Part shown: positions 8,581-17,500 of the stretch, piece by piece | Position numbering within the stretch: the stretch's first letter is position 1 | Layout: every line of letters begins with the position of its first letter | Assembly: GCA_015478945.1 (NCBI GenBank) | Contig: JABUQX010028435.1 | Span: forward strand, 1-17,500 | Length of the DNA stretch: 17,500 bases | Reading direction: 5' to 3' | From: Trachelipus rathkii | Lineage: Eukaryota; Arthropoda; Malacostraca; Isopoda; Trachelipodidae | The notes under the pieces: generated by a model | Database searches by the model: none | Told to the model about the DNA's origin: nothing | The model's input: the letters and a program-made list of their open reading frames with translations, nothing else | Translations under genes and position numbers: made by a program

Positions 8581-9899
8581 ACCTTTATTCCTTAGTCACT
8601 CTGGCATACTACTCTAACCTTCATTAAAGTAGTTAGGCTTAAATACATACTATATTAGGAGAAAGACAATGTTCCTCCTGAATTGGCAATAAAGTACCTA
8701 AGATCATACCTTTCCTAAGATTTGAGGTTTTTGAAGATTATAAGTTAGCAGAAAATATCTAGAAGGAAATGGGACCTATTATAACAGTTCCGGTGACCTG
8801 TGGCTATTTATATGTGTCAGATATAATTTGATGTGCCTGGTGTAAGCTTAATTAAATACTTATATTTATGTATTATATTATTGCAAGGTTTGTGGTTTTT
8901 AGGATCTGCATTTATTTTAAGTTTATTGGCTAATAGTTTTAATGATTGGTAACTTTTAGTTAAGAGCAGAGAGTCGAAGAATTACAGATTAGTACTAATT
9001 TTCTGTGGTGGAATACTTGTTTATATACTATATATTTATTCATTTAATATTTTTATATTTTGTTTTTATGTTTGAATTCTGATATAGGTTTTAAGCAAAA
9101 CTTAATGTAAGTTACAAAATTTAATGTTTTGTTTATAATATATTATTGGTATATTAATAGTGAGGTGTTTATGTATATGACTTGTGGGGGCGAAAGTTTT
9201 AATGTTTGGATAATAAGAAATTATGATATATATAATTAAGTTTGTTGGTACATGAAAAAATAGGGAGAGTTTTAACACGTTGTTAGTAGGGTTGGAAAGG
9301 CAGTGTGACATGGGTGTTGTGGTGTTTTTGTATTTTAGCGTAGAACTGTGTACCTATTTAAATTTATAAAATGTTTTTCATTTTCGATTTTAAGGCGACC
9401 TATTTGTGTACTGGATAAATTGGGATAAATATATCGGTAGTTATTGTGCAACCTTGTTATATATACTGAGTGCCTTTTTATTAATAGGTTGGTTTGAATT
9501 GTTTAATCTTCTAATTAAAATTAAATTTAATTTTTTGATAAACCACGAGTAATTTTATTAGGTTTTTATATCATTTTTTGCGAGGATTAGATACTTTACT
9601 TTTAAATTAAACAAACACATTAATATTTTAACAATTATATTATAGTTTAAAATTAATAAACTTTTCTTTTTAATATATCAAATTTTGTGCGAACTAGTGT
9701 TTTAGTTTAAACTTGATATCATTTTGGTGAAAATTCTGAATGACTAGGTGCTTTTTGTTTGTAACTTCTTATATTTATTTAATTTTGAAAATTCAGTAGA
9801 GCGCACTACACTTAAAAACATGAGACTCTGATATTATTTTTACGTAACGCGTTTTATTGTTTTCTTGAATACTTTTTGCTGAAGTTGCTTTTTTGATCT
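8581..9899. other. AT-rich unique sequence, no gene seen
   Basis: This is T- and A-rich unique sequence with TTTTAGTT, TTTATATTT and similar words. A minus-strand open frame at 9102-9311 has a low-complexity Ile/Asn/Ser translation with no motif I recognise, and I do not call it a gene. No element boundary is apparent. Confidence 0.5.
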
Positions 9900-10480
9900 A
9901 GTTATGTTTACTCCCTCGTTTCCTTTTCTCGGATTACGGAGTATATGCTGACTGATCGTAGCCGGTTCTGTGTGGTGACGTGAGTTATTTGGGTTGTTTT
10001 TGATGTGGTGCGCATAGTGGACTGGTGTCCATGTGCCGGTGGATACAGCATACCGGGTGTCGGTCTCTGAGGGTGGTGTTCAACTTGGATACTCGTTATT
10101 ACTGAGTTGCAGAGTGTCGTGATCATTCGTGTAGATTAGTAGCGGTGTAGTTTGGTGATTGAGGTTACTATGTGTACTGATGTGTGCGTCTGACGCGTTT
10201 TGGAGTTCGAGGTTGTCAAGTGTCTTAAGGTCTTTGCATGTGTTTGGAGGCTCTTGTTGAGCCTATGATTTTTGGAGGCTCGCCTTAGGGTACAGTCCAG
10301 TGTCGTCTGAGTGAATTGGTTCTTGTCGGCGTTTATATGATGGGTTTGGTAGCTAGTCGTGTTCCAGAGTTGCATATCTCGAAACGTTTGCGGTTTAGAG
10401 GGTTGTCTCACTTTGTGTAAGTGGCTAGATCGTTTGCTGGGTCTTTGCGTACGAGTTGTTAAGATGTTTAACCCAACCGA
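9900..10480 (-). other. Unidentified GC-richer island, possible decayed coding relic
   Basis: This island is clearly less AT-rich than its flanks and is GT-rich on the plus strand (CA-rich on the minus strand). The minus strand has two adjacent open frames, at about 10411-10136 and 10126-9908, and other frames also stay open for stretches. For example, HISTHSNLNHQTTPLL reads open beside the longer frame. This is the pattern of a frameshifted coding relic, but CA bias alone can keep frames open. I recognise no domain. It could be the remains of a retroelement ORF or only skewed noncoding DNA. Confidence 0.3.
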
Positions 10481-10604
10481 ACTGGTAAGATAAAGATTGA
10501 ACTATGCATAGAGACCGGATAAGGACATTTGATTCTTGAGGTAATGTCGTTTTTTTGTATAGTTAATTGGCTTACAATAAGCGTTTGCCCAAAGCATATA
10601 ATGA
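10481..10604. other. Short unique spacer
   Basis: Mixed-composition sequence between the GC-richer island and the following AT-rich stretch, with no feature recognised. Confidence 0.35.
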
Positions 10605-11460
10605 CTCTAATATATATTAAATATAATTATAATATATATATATTATATATAAATAGATTTAATAACGATTTGAAATAAATACATTATATTAATTATATAG
10701 AATATTAGTATGAATTATAATGAAATTGTACATTTAATAGGTTATATATCATATATGTTATAACGCTATAAAAAATATATACTAAAACTAACTATCATCC
10801 ACTATATATATAATCTAATAACTATATATTAGTATACCACTGTATGCTCCAATCAACTACTTACTTAATACAATAATGAGTATTAAAATCATATATCCTA
10901 TAATTCTTTCCATTGTATAAATTAAATAATGATATATATATCAATATACTACTATCGTATATATTTACCATGCACATATATAAATAGGCAGTGGTACTAA
11001 CTACTATAATTATATATATCTAAATATAATAAATATCAAATAATTGTAAATAAAATTTATTACTACACAAATACTAACTACTAAATATGTATATATATAT
11101 ATATTAAAATGTAAATACAAATAGAGCTTAAAAGCAAAAGAAATTTTTTCTCATTGTAATATTTAGTATACTCTCTTCTATCTTATTTAAAAGTATATCA
11201 TATCTTATTTATGTGATATAAACTCTTAACATTACACACTATATGATATATATATATAAACCAAACTTTACATTACTATAATACATATATATAAATTAAT
11301 ATAATATATATAATAGTTTAATATTGCAACATTCATAATTAATTTTATAGTGATAACAAAATGTACACAGCCACACTTGGTCCTATTTACTCTTACTTAG
11401 AGTTTTAACCTTTATGCATATAAACTTATATTATATATTCATAAAAGCATTATATTAGGA
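10605..11460. other. AT-rich sequence with many short AT runs
   Basis: Short alternating AT runs are scattered throughout, for example near 10620-10650, 11088-11104, 11248-11260 and 11290-11310. There is unique A-rich sequence in between. No gene or recognisable element was found. Confidence 0.6.
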
Positions 11461-11700
11461 CATATTCAGACAGGTTGGGTTAAGTAAGTTTTGTATACTT
11501 GTACTATAAGTAAGTGTTTTGTGTGTGTATTGTCTTTGTACTTTGGCGAGTGTTCTAAGGAATTCCGAGACTGTATTGGTGGTTACTCGTGTACGTTGTA
11601 AATGGTGAGCATTATTGTACTTGGTAACTGTGTCTTGGTACGTGCGGAGTGCTTTAAGTACGTTTTTAACTTTGCCAATACTTGTGTTATTTCTCTTTTA
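11461..11700 (-). other. GT-skewed island with an open minus-strand frame, unidentified
   Basis: The minus strand stays open for roughly 75 codons from about 11690 down to 11461, without an ATG at its start. Its translation includes GKVKNVLKALRTYQDTVTKY and SEFLRTLAKVQRQYTHKT. The composition is less repetitive than the other open frames in the window, and the predicted stretch is rich in Lys, Arg and Leu. I do not recognise the family. It could be a relic of an element ORF or a chance frame in a T/G-skewed region. Confidence 0.25.
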
Positions 11701-11808
11701 TCTTTTTCTACTTGGATGGTATGTATAGATAGTTTTTGTGTTATAAATTATCTTGCTAGCTAAGAGATAGAAATTGATTTTATGATATGATAAGTTGTAC
11801 TATGATAA
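11701..11808. other. Short unique spacer
   Basis: T-rich unique sequence with no feature recognised. Confidence 0.35.
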
Positions 11809-11962
11809 TATTATATTTATTATTTATATATATATATAACTATATATATATATAGTTATATATATATTTAATTTATATTAATTTTTTTATTTATATAATT
11901 TTAATATATATTTAATATATATATTTATAATATATATATATAATATATAATATTATTAATAT
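11809..11962. repeat. AT dinucleotide-rich tract
   Basis: Imperfect (AT)n with a palindromic centre, TATATATAGTTATATATA, near 11846-11865. Nearly pure A/T. Confidence 0.65.
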
Positions 11963-12740
11963 CATAACCACTTATATTTTATCTACCCAGCTGGAGGGTA
12001 AGGCATCGAGTACAACATATTGTACCTAAGAACAGAAATAGTATGTAGAAGATATGAACAAATGTCAGAATAAGTAAGTCACAGTCCATCTACTACTGAT
12101 ATTATACCTATTTAGTGGAAATCTGCACACAGAAATACCACTTAGAGTGCATTAAAGTGGGACGTGTGACGGACTTATTATGGCATCTCGATATGTGGAG
12201 TTATCTTGAGCCAGTGTGGGCACCAACATAATACACACTCAACAAAACTGCACTGCCATTCTCCTATTATTGTCATTTTTTTCTCGCCCCTGCAAACTAA
12301 TTTCACTCTTCAGAATTCTTTTGCTGTTTTTACTCAATCACTTTCTCTTCGGTCTCCGCAGTTCGATTCCCAATACACTATCATCCGCTTAACCGACCGA
12401 GACTATCATCCATTTTTCACATGACAAACCATCTAAAATCTTTTATTTTTCTATTTATTTCTTTTTCATACGATACACTTGTAATACGTTCATTTCATTT
12501 TATAATTCTTTCCCTACTAACCGTGCTAAGATGTGGTCATTGAACACATTGTCTTTAAGATTCTGCTCTTATTTCCAGACGGATAGTTTACTATATAAAC
12601 ATTACAAGGTAAATTACATCACGCAAGAACACTAGCGCAGTCAAGCTTAGTCTCTTTACATCCACCAAGTATGTTTAAATTGCACAGCTCTTCCTGCAAT
12701 TTCAAATTCTACTGACACTGGCATCATCGTTCTTTTGTCA
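11963..12740. other. Mixed-composition unique segment, no gene supported
   Basis: This segment is less AT-rich than its flanks and pyrimidine-rich on the plus strand from about 12240. A 72-codon open frame at 12206-12424 starts with ATG but has no recognisable motif and a composition set by C/T bias. The string GTTCGATTCCCAA at about 12361 resembles a tRNA B box, but no A box lies at the right distance upstream. I therefore call neither a gene nor a tRNA. Confidence 0.4.
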
Positions 12741-12812
12741 CATTATATATATATATATATTAATATATATATATAATCTTTATATATTAATTATATATTA
12801 TATAATATTATT

Positions 12813-12850
<38 letters not shown>

Positions 12851-13019
12851 ATATATTATATATATATATATATATTTATATTTATTATATAAGTATATAT
12901 ATATTATATATTATATATATATATATATATTATATATAAATCACACAACTAATAGACTAATAATATTAATATATATACTATTAATATATCTATTCAATCT
13001 ATATATATAAAATATTTAA
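12741..13019. repeat. Long AT dinucleotide tract
   Basis: Several long near-perfect (AT)n runs lie at about 12742-12772, 12818-12846, 12853-12875 and 12895-12938, separated by short interruptions. It is one of the strongest microsatellites in the window. Confidence 0.75.
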
Positions 13020-13384
13020 GTAAGTCACTTTTTCAAGCTTGCTAAAATAAATAGATAAGATTAACAAGGGGTGTATAAATCTAACATATATCTTAATCAA
13101 ATAAGTCTACTTATACAAACCCATTCTTTACGAACAAACTACAAATAATATAAATACTTCTCATCCAAACCCTCCTATTATCAGATAGTTCCACTCACAA
13201 ATATCTACTCCCTACGGACCTATACTTAATAACATTATACTTAAACATATATCACTCTATAAACCGTACCTCCATTAAGCCTACCAATCATATACCATAA
13301 CCTACTATACCTATACATATATAATACTTATCATATATATACTCATAATACCCTACAATATACTACTAATAATATCAATACAAC
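13020..13384. other. AT-rich, C-containing unique sequence
   Basis: CCTA, CATA and ATACC words give the plus strand an A/C skew, especially at 13190-13370. This resembles the reverse complement of GT-rich material elsewhere in the window. No gene or element is recognised. Confidence 0.45.
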
Positions 13385-13389
13385 TCGGC

Positions 13390-14785
13390 CAGAATGGTGA
13401 TTATTGATATATGGAAGTTGTATCACACGACGTTTACTGGCGGCGATACGTACATAAACGAGGGATTGGAGAGGTTATAATATAGATATTTTATAAGGTC
13501 AGGGGAAGGAACTGTAGGAATTATATGGGTATTAGTTTATTGATGGTTGTAGGGAATATGCTTGAATTTTGGTCGAAAGAGTGCGTCGAATGAGTGGAAG
13601 AACTAATTTGGGGAAGAATAGAGGGTGCGTTTGAAGTGGTAGAGGATGGTGTGATAATCTGTACATTGAACAATGATTGGGATATGAGGGAGTAAGGGAA
13701 AAAGAATAAATTGTTTTAGGATTTATGGACAAGGCGTATAATAGGATTAATAGGGAGTACTATGGCAGGTTGTTGGGTGAATGGTGTTGGCTGGTAAGCT
13801 TTAATAGAATCAAAAGTATGTATGACGATTAGTGAAGGTGTGGTATAGATAATAGAGTCGAGTGTTATTTTAATATTACTAGTGGGTGAGAACCACGGTT
13901 GTGGTATGTTTATTGAATAAATCTGTTTATGGTGAGGTTTATGAGAATTAGAGGTAGGGTGAAAGGGTATGAGTTAGAATGCTGGAGAATGATGAGAGTG
14001 GAGGATTCCCTACTTTTTATATGAGGATGATTTGTTTTTGTGTGCGAATCTGAAGAGAGTTTTGAGATGACTAGTAGAGAGATTTGGTAGGGGTGTGTAA
14101 AGAAGGGTTTGAAAGTAAAGTAGATTAAGAGAGGGGGGGAAGGTTATGGTTGTGGAGTGGGGAGAGACTTAGTGTTGGAAGTATGTTGATGGTGAGCAGC
14201 TGGAAAAAGTGTCTGATTTAAATATTTAGGATATATGTTTTTAATGAAAGGGAGCGGATGATGGCGAGTGTAGGGGAAAATGTGAATGGCACTAAGGTGG
14301 CTGGTGCAGGTTAATCGTTGGTGGATGTAAAGTTACTAAGTGTTGGTGGCTAGGGTGTTACTGAGGGTATTTGTTACCGTTTAGATGCATAGTAGTGGGA
14401 CAGATGGTCTGGATAAGAGTATAGATCTAAATTACAATGTGTTCAGATGGACAATTTAGTGGCGTGTTAGCTGTGAAAAGAAATGAAATAAAATGAGGAA
14501 ATGAACGTATTAGAGAGTTGTTTGGTGTTGAGTTGGGGTATGAAGAATAGAATGAAAGTAGTTGACGATGGTTTTAGGTCATGTGGAAGGATGGATTGAC
14601 ATGACGGTCGGTTTAGAACGGATGTAACGATGTATAGGTGGTAAGTTGTGTTGGAATCAGAGCCGGATGGGAGACCAGAAAGAAAAGTGAATGAGTCAGA
14701 AAGGAATGCTGGAAGAGAGAATTGTGAGTTTGGCAAGGCGAGAAGAAAGGTGCATAAACGAGTTGAATGGTGGGTTTTTGGTGAG
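13390..14785 (+). pseudogene. Reverse transcriptase relic of a non-LTR retrotransposon
   Basis: An intact version would copy the element's RNA into DNA at a nicked target. Motifs appear in the right order on the plus strand but in different frames. RDWRGYNI near 13466 matches the usual EDWRKAVIVP-type stretch. NYMGISLLMVVGNML at 13519 corresponds to the NYRGISLL finger motif. DKAYNRINRE at 13728 is motif A (D-x-x-KAYDR), followed by IKSMY. LLY, then a 2-base insertion, then DDLFLC with the Asp pair at 14026-14031 is the catalytic YADD box. VDGEQLEKVSDLNI at about 14180, VQMDNL at about 14440, NERIRELFGVELG at 14500 and GRPERK at about 14670 match the C-terminal region. Many stops and frame changes make it nonfunctional. 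Motif B is hard to find, so divergence is high. Confidence 0.75.
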
Positions 14786-15024
14786 GAGGTAGTGTTGTAG
14801 CACTGGGCTAAGGAATTGGAACCCATGGACGAGAGGTATAGTTGAGGTAAATCGATGTTCTCGTGAAGCTCTAGGGTGGTTTTTTCTGACTGCGACGAAG
14901 TTCTCACTAATTGGTAAAAGGGGCGGTAAGGCTGGGCTTTCTTTTCTACTTGCTTCATATTATTCTACTATTTTTATGTTTCCGGTGATATGTTACGCAC
15001 CTTGCTCCAGTCTTGGGGAGAGCA
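14786..15024 (+). other. Presumed 3' untranslated region of the retrotransposon
   Basis: This unique sequence joins the end of the reverse-transcriptase relic to the trinucleotide tail. It ends CTCCAGTCTTGGGGAGAGCA just before the tail. The block GGGGAGAGCAGATGGA (15015-15030) recurs with one change at 15489-15504 inside the tail array, which marks it as the conserved 3' end of a repeated element. Confidence 0.55.
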
Positions 15025-15112
15025 GATGGATGATGATGATGATGATGATGATGGATGTAATAAATGATTGATTGATGATTGATTGATGATTGATGATGAT
15101 GTATGATGATGC

Positions 15113-15152
<40 letters not shown>

Positions 15153-15288
15153 AGATCGATGATTTGATGAAGATGACGAATGGTGATGATGATGATCATG
15201 ATGCTGGATGATGATGATGCGATGATGATGATTAATCTGATGATGATGATGATGTGTGAGTATTTTTAAATGAATGATGATCGAATGA

Positions 15289-15332
<44 letters not shown>

Positions 15333-15376
15333 TGATTGCAAGCAAAGTAGAAGGTCATTCAAGCGCTGGCGCGCGA

Positions 15377-15410
<34 letters not shown>

Positions 15411-15720
15411 GATGATGATGATGATGATGATGATGAGATGATGAGTTGATATGATGATGATGATGATGAGAATGATGATGATGATGATGGGGAGAGAAGA
15501 TGGATGGTGATGATGATGAGATGATGATGATGAATGATGATGACGATGATGATGATGATAGAATGATGATCGATGAATTGTGATGTGATGATGATCGATG
15601 ATAGATTAGATGATGATGATTCGATGAATCGAGATGATGTCGAGATCGATAGATGATGATGTTGAATGATAGGGCGGATGTTGATGTTGATGGCACGCAC
15701 TGGGATGATGATGAGATGAT
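15025..15720 (+). repeat. TGATGA trinucleotide microsatellite array
   Basis: Long (GAT)n runs lie at 15030-15052, 15114-15150, 15285-15330, 15377-15435 and 15521-15560, with GATT, GAATGAT and GATC interruptions. The large His-, Ile- or Ser-rich open frames on the minus strand are only three readings of this repeat. The array begins as the retrotransposon's 3' tail. Internal non-repeat patches sit at about 15254-15290, 15332-15377 (contains GGCGCGCG) and 15489-15505. They suggest that the array grew by merging several tails or insertions. Confidence 0.85.
15489..15505 (+). repeat. Second copy of the retrotransposon's 3'-terminal block inside the tail array
   Basis: GGGGAGAGAAGATGGAT here matches GGGGAGAGCAGATGGAT at 15015-15031 with one difference, and both are followed by TGATGA repeats. 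This may be the trace of a second, almost fully truncated insertion of the same element type, or an internal duplication of the array. Confidence 0.5.
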
Positions 15721-15790
15721 CCGCATGATGGCCGGATCGGCCAAGAAACTGGCCGCCATATGGGGATGATGCCAGTTACGAGACGATGCG
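15721..15790. other. GC-richer junction sequence with a short hairpin
   Basis: GGCCG-GAT-CGGCC at about 15731-15743 forms a perfect 5-base-stem hairpin, with GGCCGCC soon after. This patch separates the TGATGA array from the next AT tract and is much more GC-rich than either. It resembles no gene I know. Confidence 0.4.
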
Positions 15791-15793
15791 ATA

Positions 15794-15935
15794 ATATAAA
15801 TATATATATATATATATATATATTAAATATACATATTATTATACAATATTATAATATATATATATATATACTATATATATATATATTATATATTTGTATA
15901 TTATATATATTTTATATAATATTATAGGGTCATTA
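15794..15935. repeat. AT dinucleotide-rich tract
   Basis: (AT)n runs at about 15801-15822 and 15853-15890 with short interruptions. Confidence 0.7.
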
Positions 15936-16094
15936 TTATTATATATTTTATGCATATTTTCATAAGTATATAGATATATAGATACTTTGATATCCATGTA
16001 CTTGTCTTTGACAAATTCTGGAGTATTGATATATATATAGATATAATAGATTGCTTGTACTTGTACTTGAAAAAATGTACTTTAACCAAGCTTG
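15936..16094. other. AT-rich spacer with TGTACTTGT words
   Basis: This is unique AT-rich sequence in which the word TGTACTTGT or close variants recurs (near 15997, 16057 and 16063). No gene is present. Confidence 0.45.
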
Positions 16095-16107
16095 ATATAT
16101 ATTATAT

Positions 16108-16155
<48 letters not shown>

Positions 16156-16574
16156 TATATATATCTATTATATATATTAATTATATTATTATATATATAT
16201 TAGTATATATATATATATATACATAACATATATATACCAATACATTACATATATATATCATATATATTATTATATTATATAGCTATTATATATTATATAT
16301 ATTCTTTATTATATATTTATATTTATATTATAATATGTGAAATTTATACCTATATTTATATATATATAAATATATTATATATAATATAATTATTATATAT
16401 ATTATATATTTACTATATTAATATAAATAATTTATATATATATATATATATAATACATATATATAATATAAATTAATATAAAATAATTATATATATATAT
16501 ATAATATATATATATATCTATCACTATTATATATATATACTTATAAATATATTATATATAATAACTATATATAA

Positions 16575-16610
<36 letters not shown>

Positions 16611-16612
16611 CA
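16095..16612. repeat. Long AT dinucleotide-rich region
   Basis: About 500 bases are almost purely A and T. Long perfect (AT)n runs lie at about 16122-16154, 16438-16452 and 16577-16606. This is the longest simple-sequence stretch in the window. Such arrays are prone to collapse or misassembly, so its length here is unreliable. Confidence 0.75.
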
Positions 16613-16741
16613 GCATGGATAGCATGATGAATATATTAAATTTCTAGTTTCTTATTTCATTTTTTTCGCAAAAAATATATCTTACATAAAATGTAAAAGT
16701 TAATCAGTTTAAATGGAAGTAATAACATAATGTATAGATCC
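16613..16741. other. AT-rich unique spacer
   Basis: A/T-rich sequence with short T and A runs and no recognisable element. Confidence 0.4.
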
Positions 16742-16809
16742 GGGGTTCCAATATTGATTTTGCTTGTGGAACCCCCCTGGTCCTACATTCTTAGGTATGA
16801 GGACCCATA
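16742..16809. repeat. Two adjacent hairpin-forming inverted repeats
   Basis: GGGGTTCCA at 16742-16750 pairs perfectly with TGGAACCCC at 16767-16775 across a 16-base loop. Immediately after, GGTCCT (about 16779) pairs with AGGACC (about 16799) across a loop containing ACATTCTTAGGTATG. Both stems are GC-rich in AT-rich surroundings. They could be part of a small structured element, perhaps linked to the tRNA-like sequence 110 bases downstream. Confidence 0.55.
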
Positions 16810-16899
16810 TATCATATGTATACTCTTATTAGATTTTATTTATAGGTTAGTAAAACCTTATAATTAATCCAATCCAATATAATAAAAACTTTTTAAAAA

Positions 16900-16921
16900 C
16901 TACGCTGAAGCGTTTTTTTTT
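16900..16921 (+). repeat. Short hairpin followed by a T run
   Basis: ACGCT-GA-AGCGT (about 16901-16912) is a perfect 5-base-stem hairpin followed by nine T. It ends right where the tRNA-like sequence starts. A T run can stop RNA polymerase III, but no transcript is shown to end here. Confidence 0.4.
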
Positions 16922-16990
16922 GGGGACGTGGATGGCTTAGTGGGTAAAGCGCCGGTTACTGTTACTTCAGCAACGCGGAGGTATTCATTT
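16922..16990 (+). repeat. tRNA-like sequence, possible tRNA-derived SINE head
   Basis: GGGGACG is followed by TGGATGGCTTAGTGGGTAAA, then GCGCC. The stretch TGGCTTAGTGG at 16933-16943 fits the RNA polymerase III A box well. About 35 bases later GGAGGTATTCATTT sits where the B box (GGTTCRANNCC) should be, but it matches only with an inserted base and changed 3' bases. The likely anticodon arm does not fold cleanly. It is therefore not a functional tRNA. A decayed tRNA-derived SINE or tRNA pseudogene is the best reading. No clear tail or target duplication was found. Confidence 0.5.
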
Positions 16991-17500
16991 ATATGGCTGA
17001 GATTAGAATCTTAAATTTTCATTTAAGTTTGGTTTGAGATGCTAAATATATAAGGATGCCGATAATTTAAGACATAGAACTGACCCTTTGTTGGGCCAAA
17101 ATTCCAAAACTGGAATAGAATAAGAATATAGAAGAAATGGAGACAGTTGAAGACATGATTCTATCAAGGTGCAACATGCAAACTCTACACAAGGTGAACT
17201 GTGTATTTTATGTGTGTGATTTTTTTATCTGAAGATAAAAGATCATTTATATTTGAATAGTGATAATAATGTAAGCGATCTAGAGTTTTTAACGAGACAT
17301 TATGCTCTGCAATGCGTATGGAAAGGTTTTAGTTATATACAATTATTCTAGGAGCTATTAATTAACTGGTACGGAGATTTGTCTTTAAATTTTGTTGAAA
17401 TAAATTCCCACAAAAGTGGTGAGGGTTAATAATTCTAGCAAGCCATTTTTCAGAAACAATATTTTCAGGAACTCCAATTCTTTGGTGAGATTAACTTAAG
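16991..17500. other. AT-rich unique sequence to the window end
   Basis: No gene is seen. A perfect hairpin TTTTATCT-GA-AGATAAAA lies at 17223-17240. If the tRNA-like sequence is a SINE head, the SINE body would fall in the first part of this segment, but I see no family signature. Confidence 0.45.

Larger units (their letters stand above)
13390..15030 (+). mobile_element. Decayed non-LTR retrotransposon (RTE-like), 3' portion
   Basis: The body of the element is the reverse-transcriptase pseudogene at about 13390-14780. A short 3' untranslated part (about 14790-15024) follows, ending TTGGGGAGAGCAGATGGA, and then a TGATGA microsatellite. A short 3' end followed by a simple trinucleotide tail is typical of RTE-like non-LTR elements. 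The endonuclease half of the ORF and the 5' end are missing, as expected from 5'-truncated insertion by target-primed reverse transcription. The left boundary at about 13385 is approximate. Clade assignment is by resemblance only. Confidence 0.7.

Noticed and set aside
12340..12420. tRNA B-box-like GTTCGATTCCCAA
   Set aside because: There is no A box at the needed distance upstream and no cloverleaf arms.
13532..13732. 66-codon minus-strand open frame
   Set aside because: It is antisense to the NYRGISLL-to-motif-A region of the reverse-transcriptase relic.
14467..14958. 163-codon minus-strand open frame
   Set aside because: It lies antisense to the C-terminal part of the reverse-transcriptase relic, whose plus-strand motifs explain the sequence.
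14955..15759. Poly-His, poly-Ile and poly-Ser minus-strand open frames
   Set aside because: They are the three frames of the TGATGA microsatellite.

Overview
The window looks like repeat-rich, non-coding DNA from an arthropod nuclear genome. The evidence is very AT-rich background with long (AT)n tracts, a short run of the arthropod telomere motif TTAGG, G-rich TAGG-type minisatellites, a long (ATG)n-type microsatellite, and decayed transposons of arthropod families. A decapod crustacean would fit the microsatellite load and the retroelement type, but that is an impression, not a proof. I found no intact host gene, no rRNA or functional tRNA, no CRISPR and no prokaryotic operon. Nearly all longer open frames are translations of simple repeats.

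Layout. Positions 1-3040 are AT-rich unique sequence broken by AT tracts. Positions 3043-4950 hold two related GT-rich arrays (about 3043-3475 and 4620-4925) around a tandem higher-order repeat (about 3650-4265). That repeat pairs purine-rich GCAGTAAA arrays with a roughly 70-base conserved module that recurs about every 190-200 bases. Positions 4990-6167 are the most GC-rich stretch: a TAGG minisatellite containing six perfect AGGTT units, an AT tract, a CT tract, a nested inverted repeat at 5700-5790, more TAGG minisatellite, and a block of GGGGCC-type repeats at 6084-6167.

Positions about 6604-8222 are a degenerate Tc1/mariner-superfamily DNA transposon. It has recognisable terminal inverted repeats and a frameshifted transposase pseudogene of the arthropod DUF4817-linked kind. 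Positions 8223-13385 are mostly AT-rich sequence and AT tracts, with islands at 9900-10480, 11461-11700 and 12190-12740 that I could not identify. Positions about 13390-15030 are a decayed non-LTR retrotransposon (RTE-like reverse transcriptase plus C-terminal region). Its 3' end runs into a TGATGA microsatellite of about 700 bases, in which a second copy of the element's last bases appears to be embedded. After more AT tracts (15795-16620) come two hairpin-forming inverted repeats and a tRNA-like sequence at 16922-16990, possibly the head of a tRNA-derived SINE. The rest is unremarkable AT-rich DNA.

Nothing here works together as a pathway. The window records transposon insertion and microsatellite expansion. 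Frameshifts in both element ORFs could be true decay, indel error in an unpolished long-read assembly, or both.
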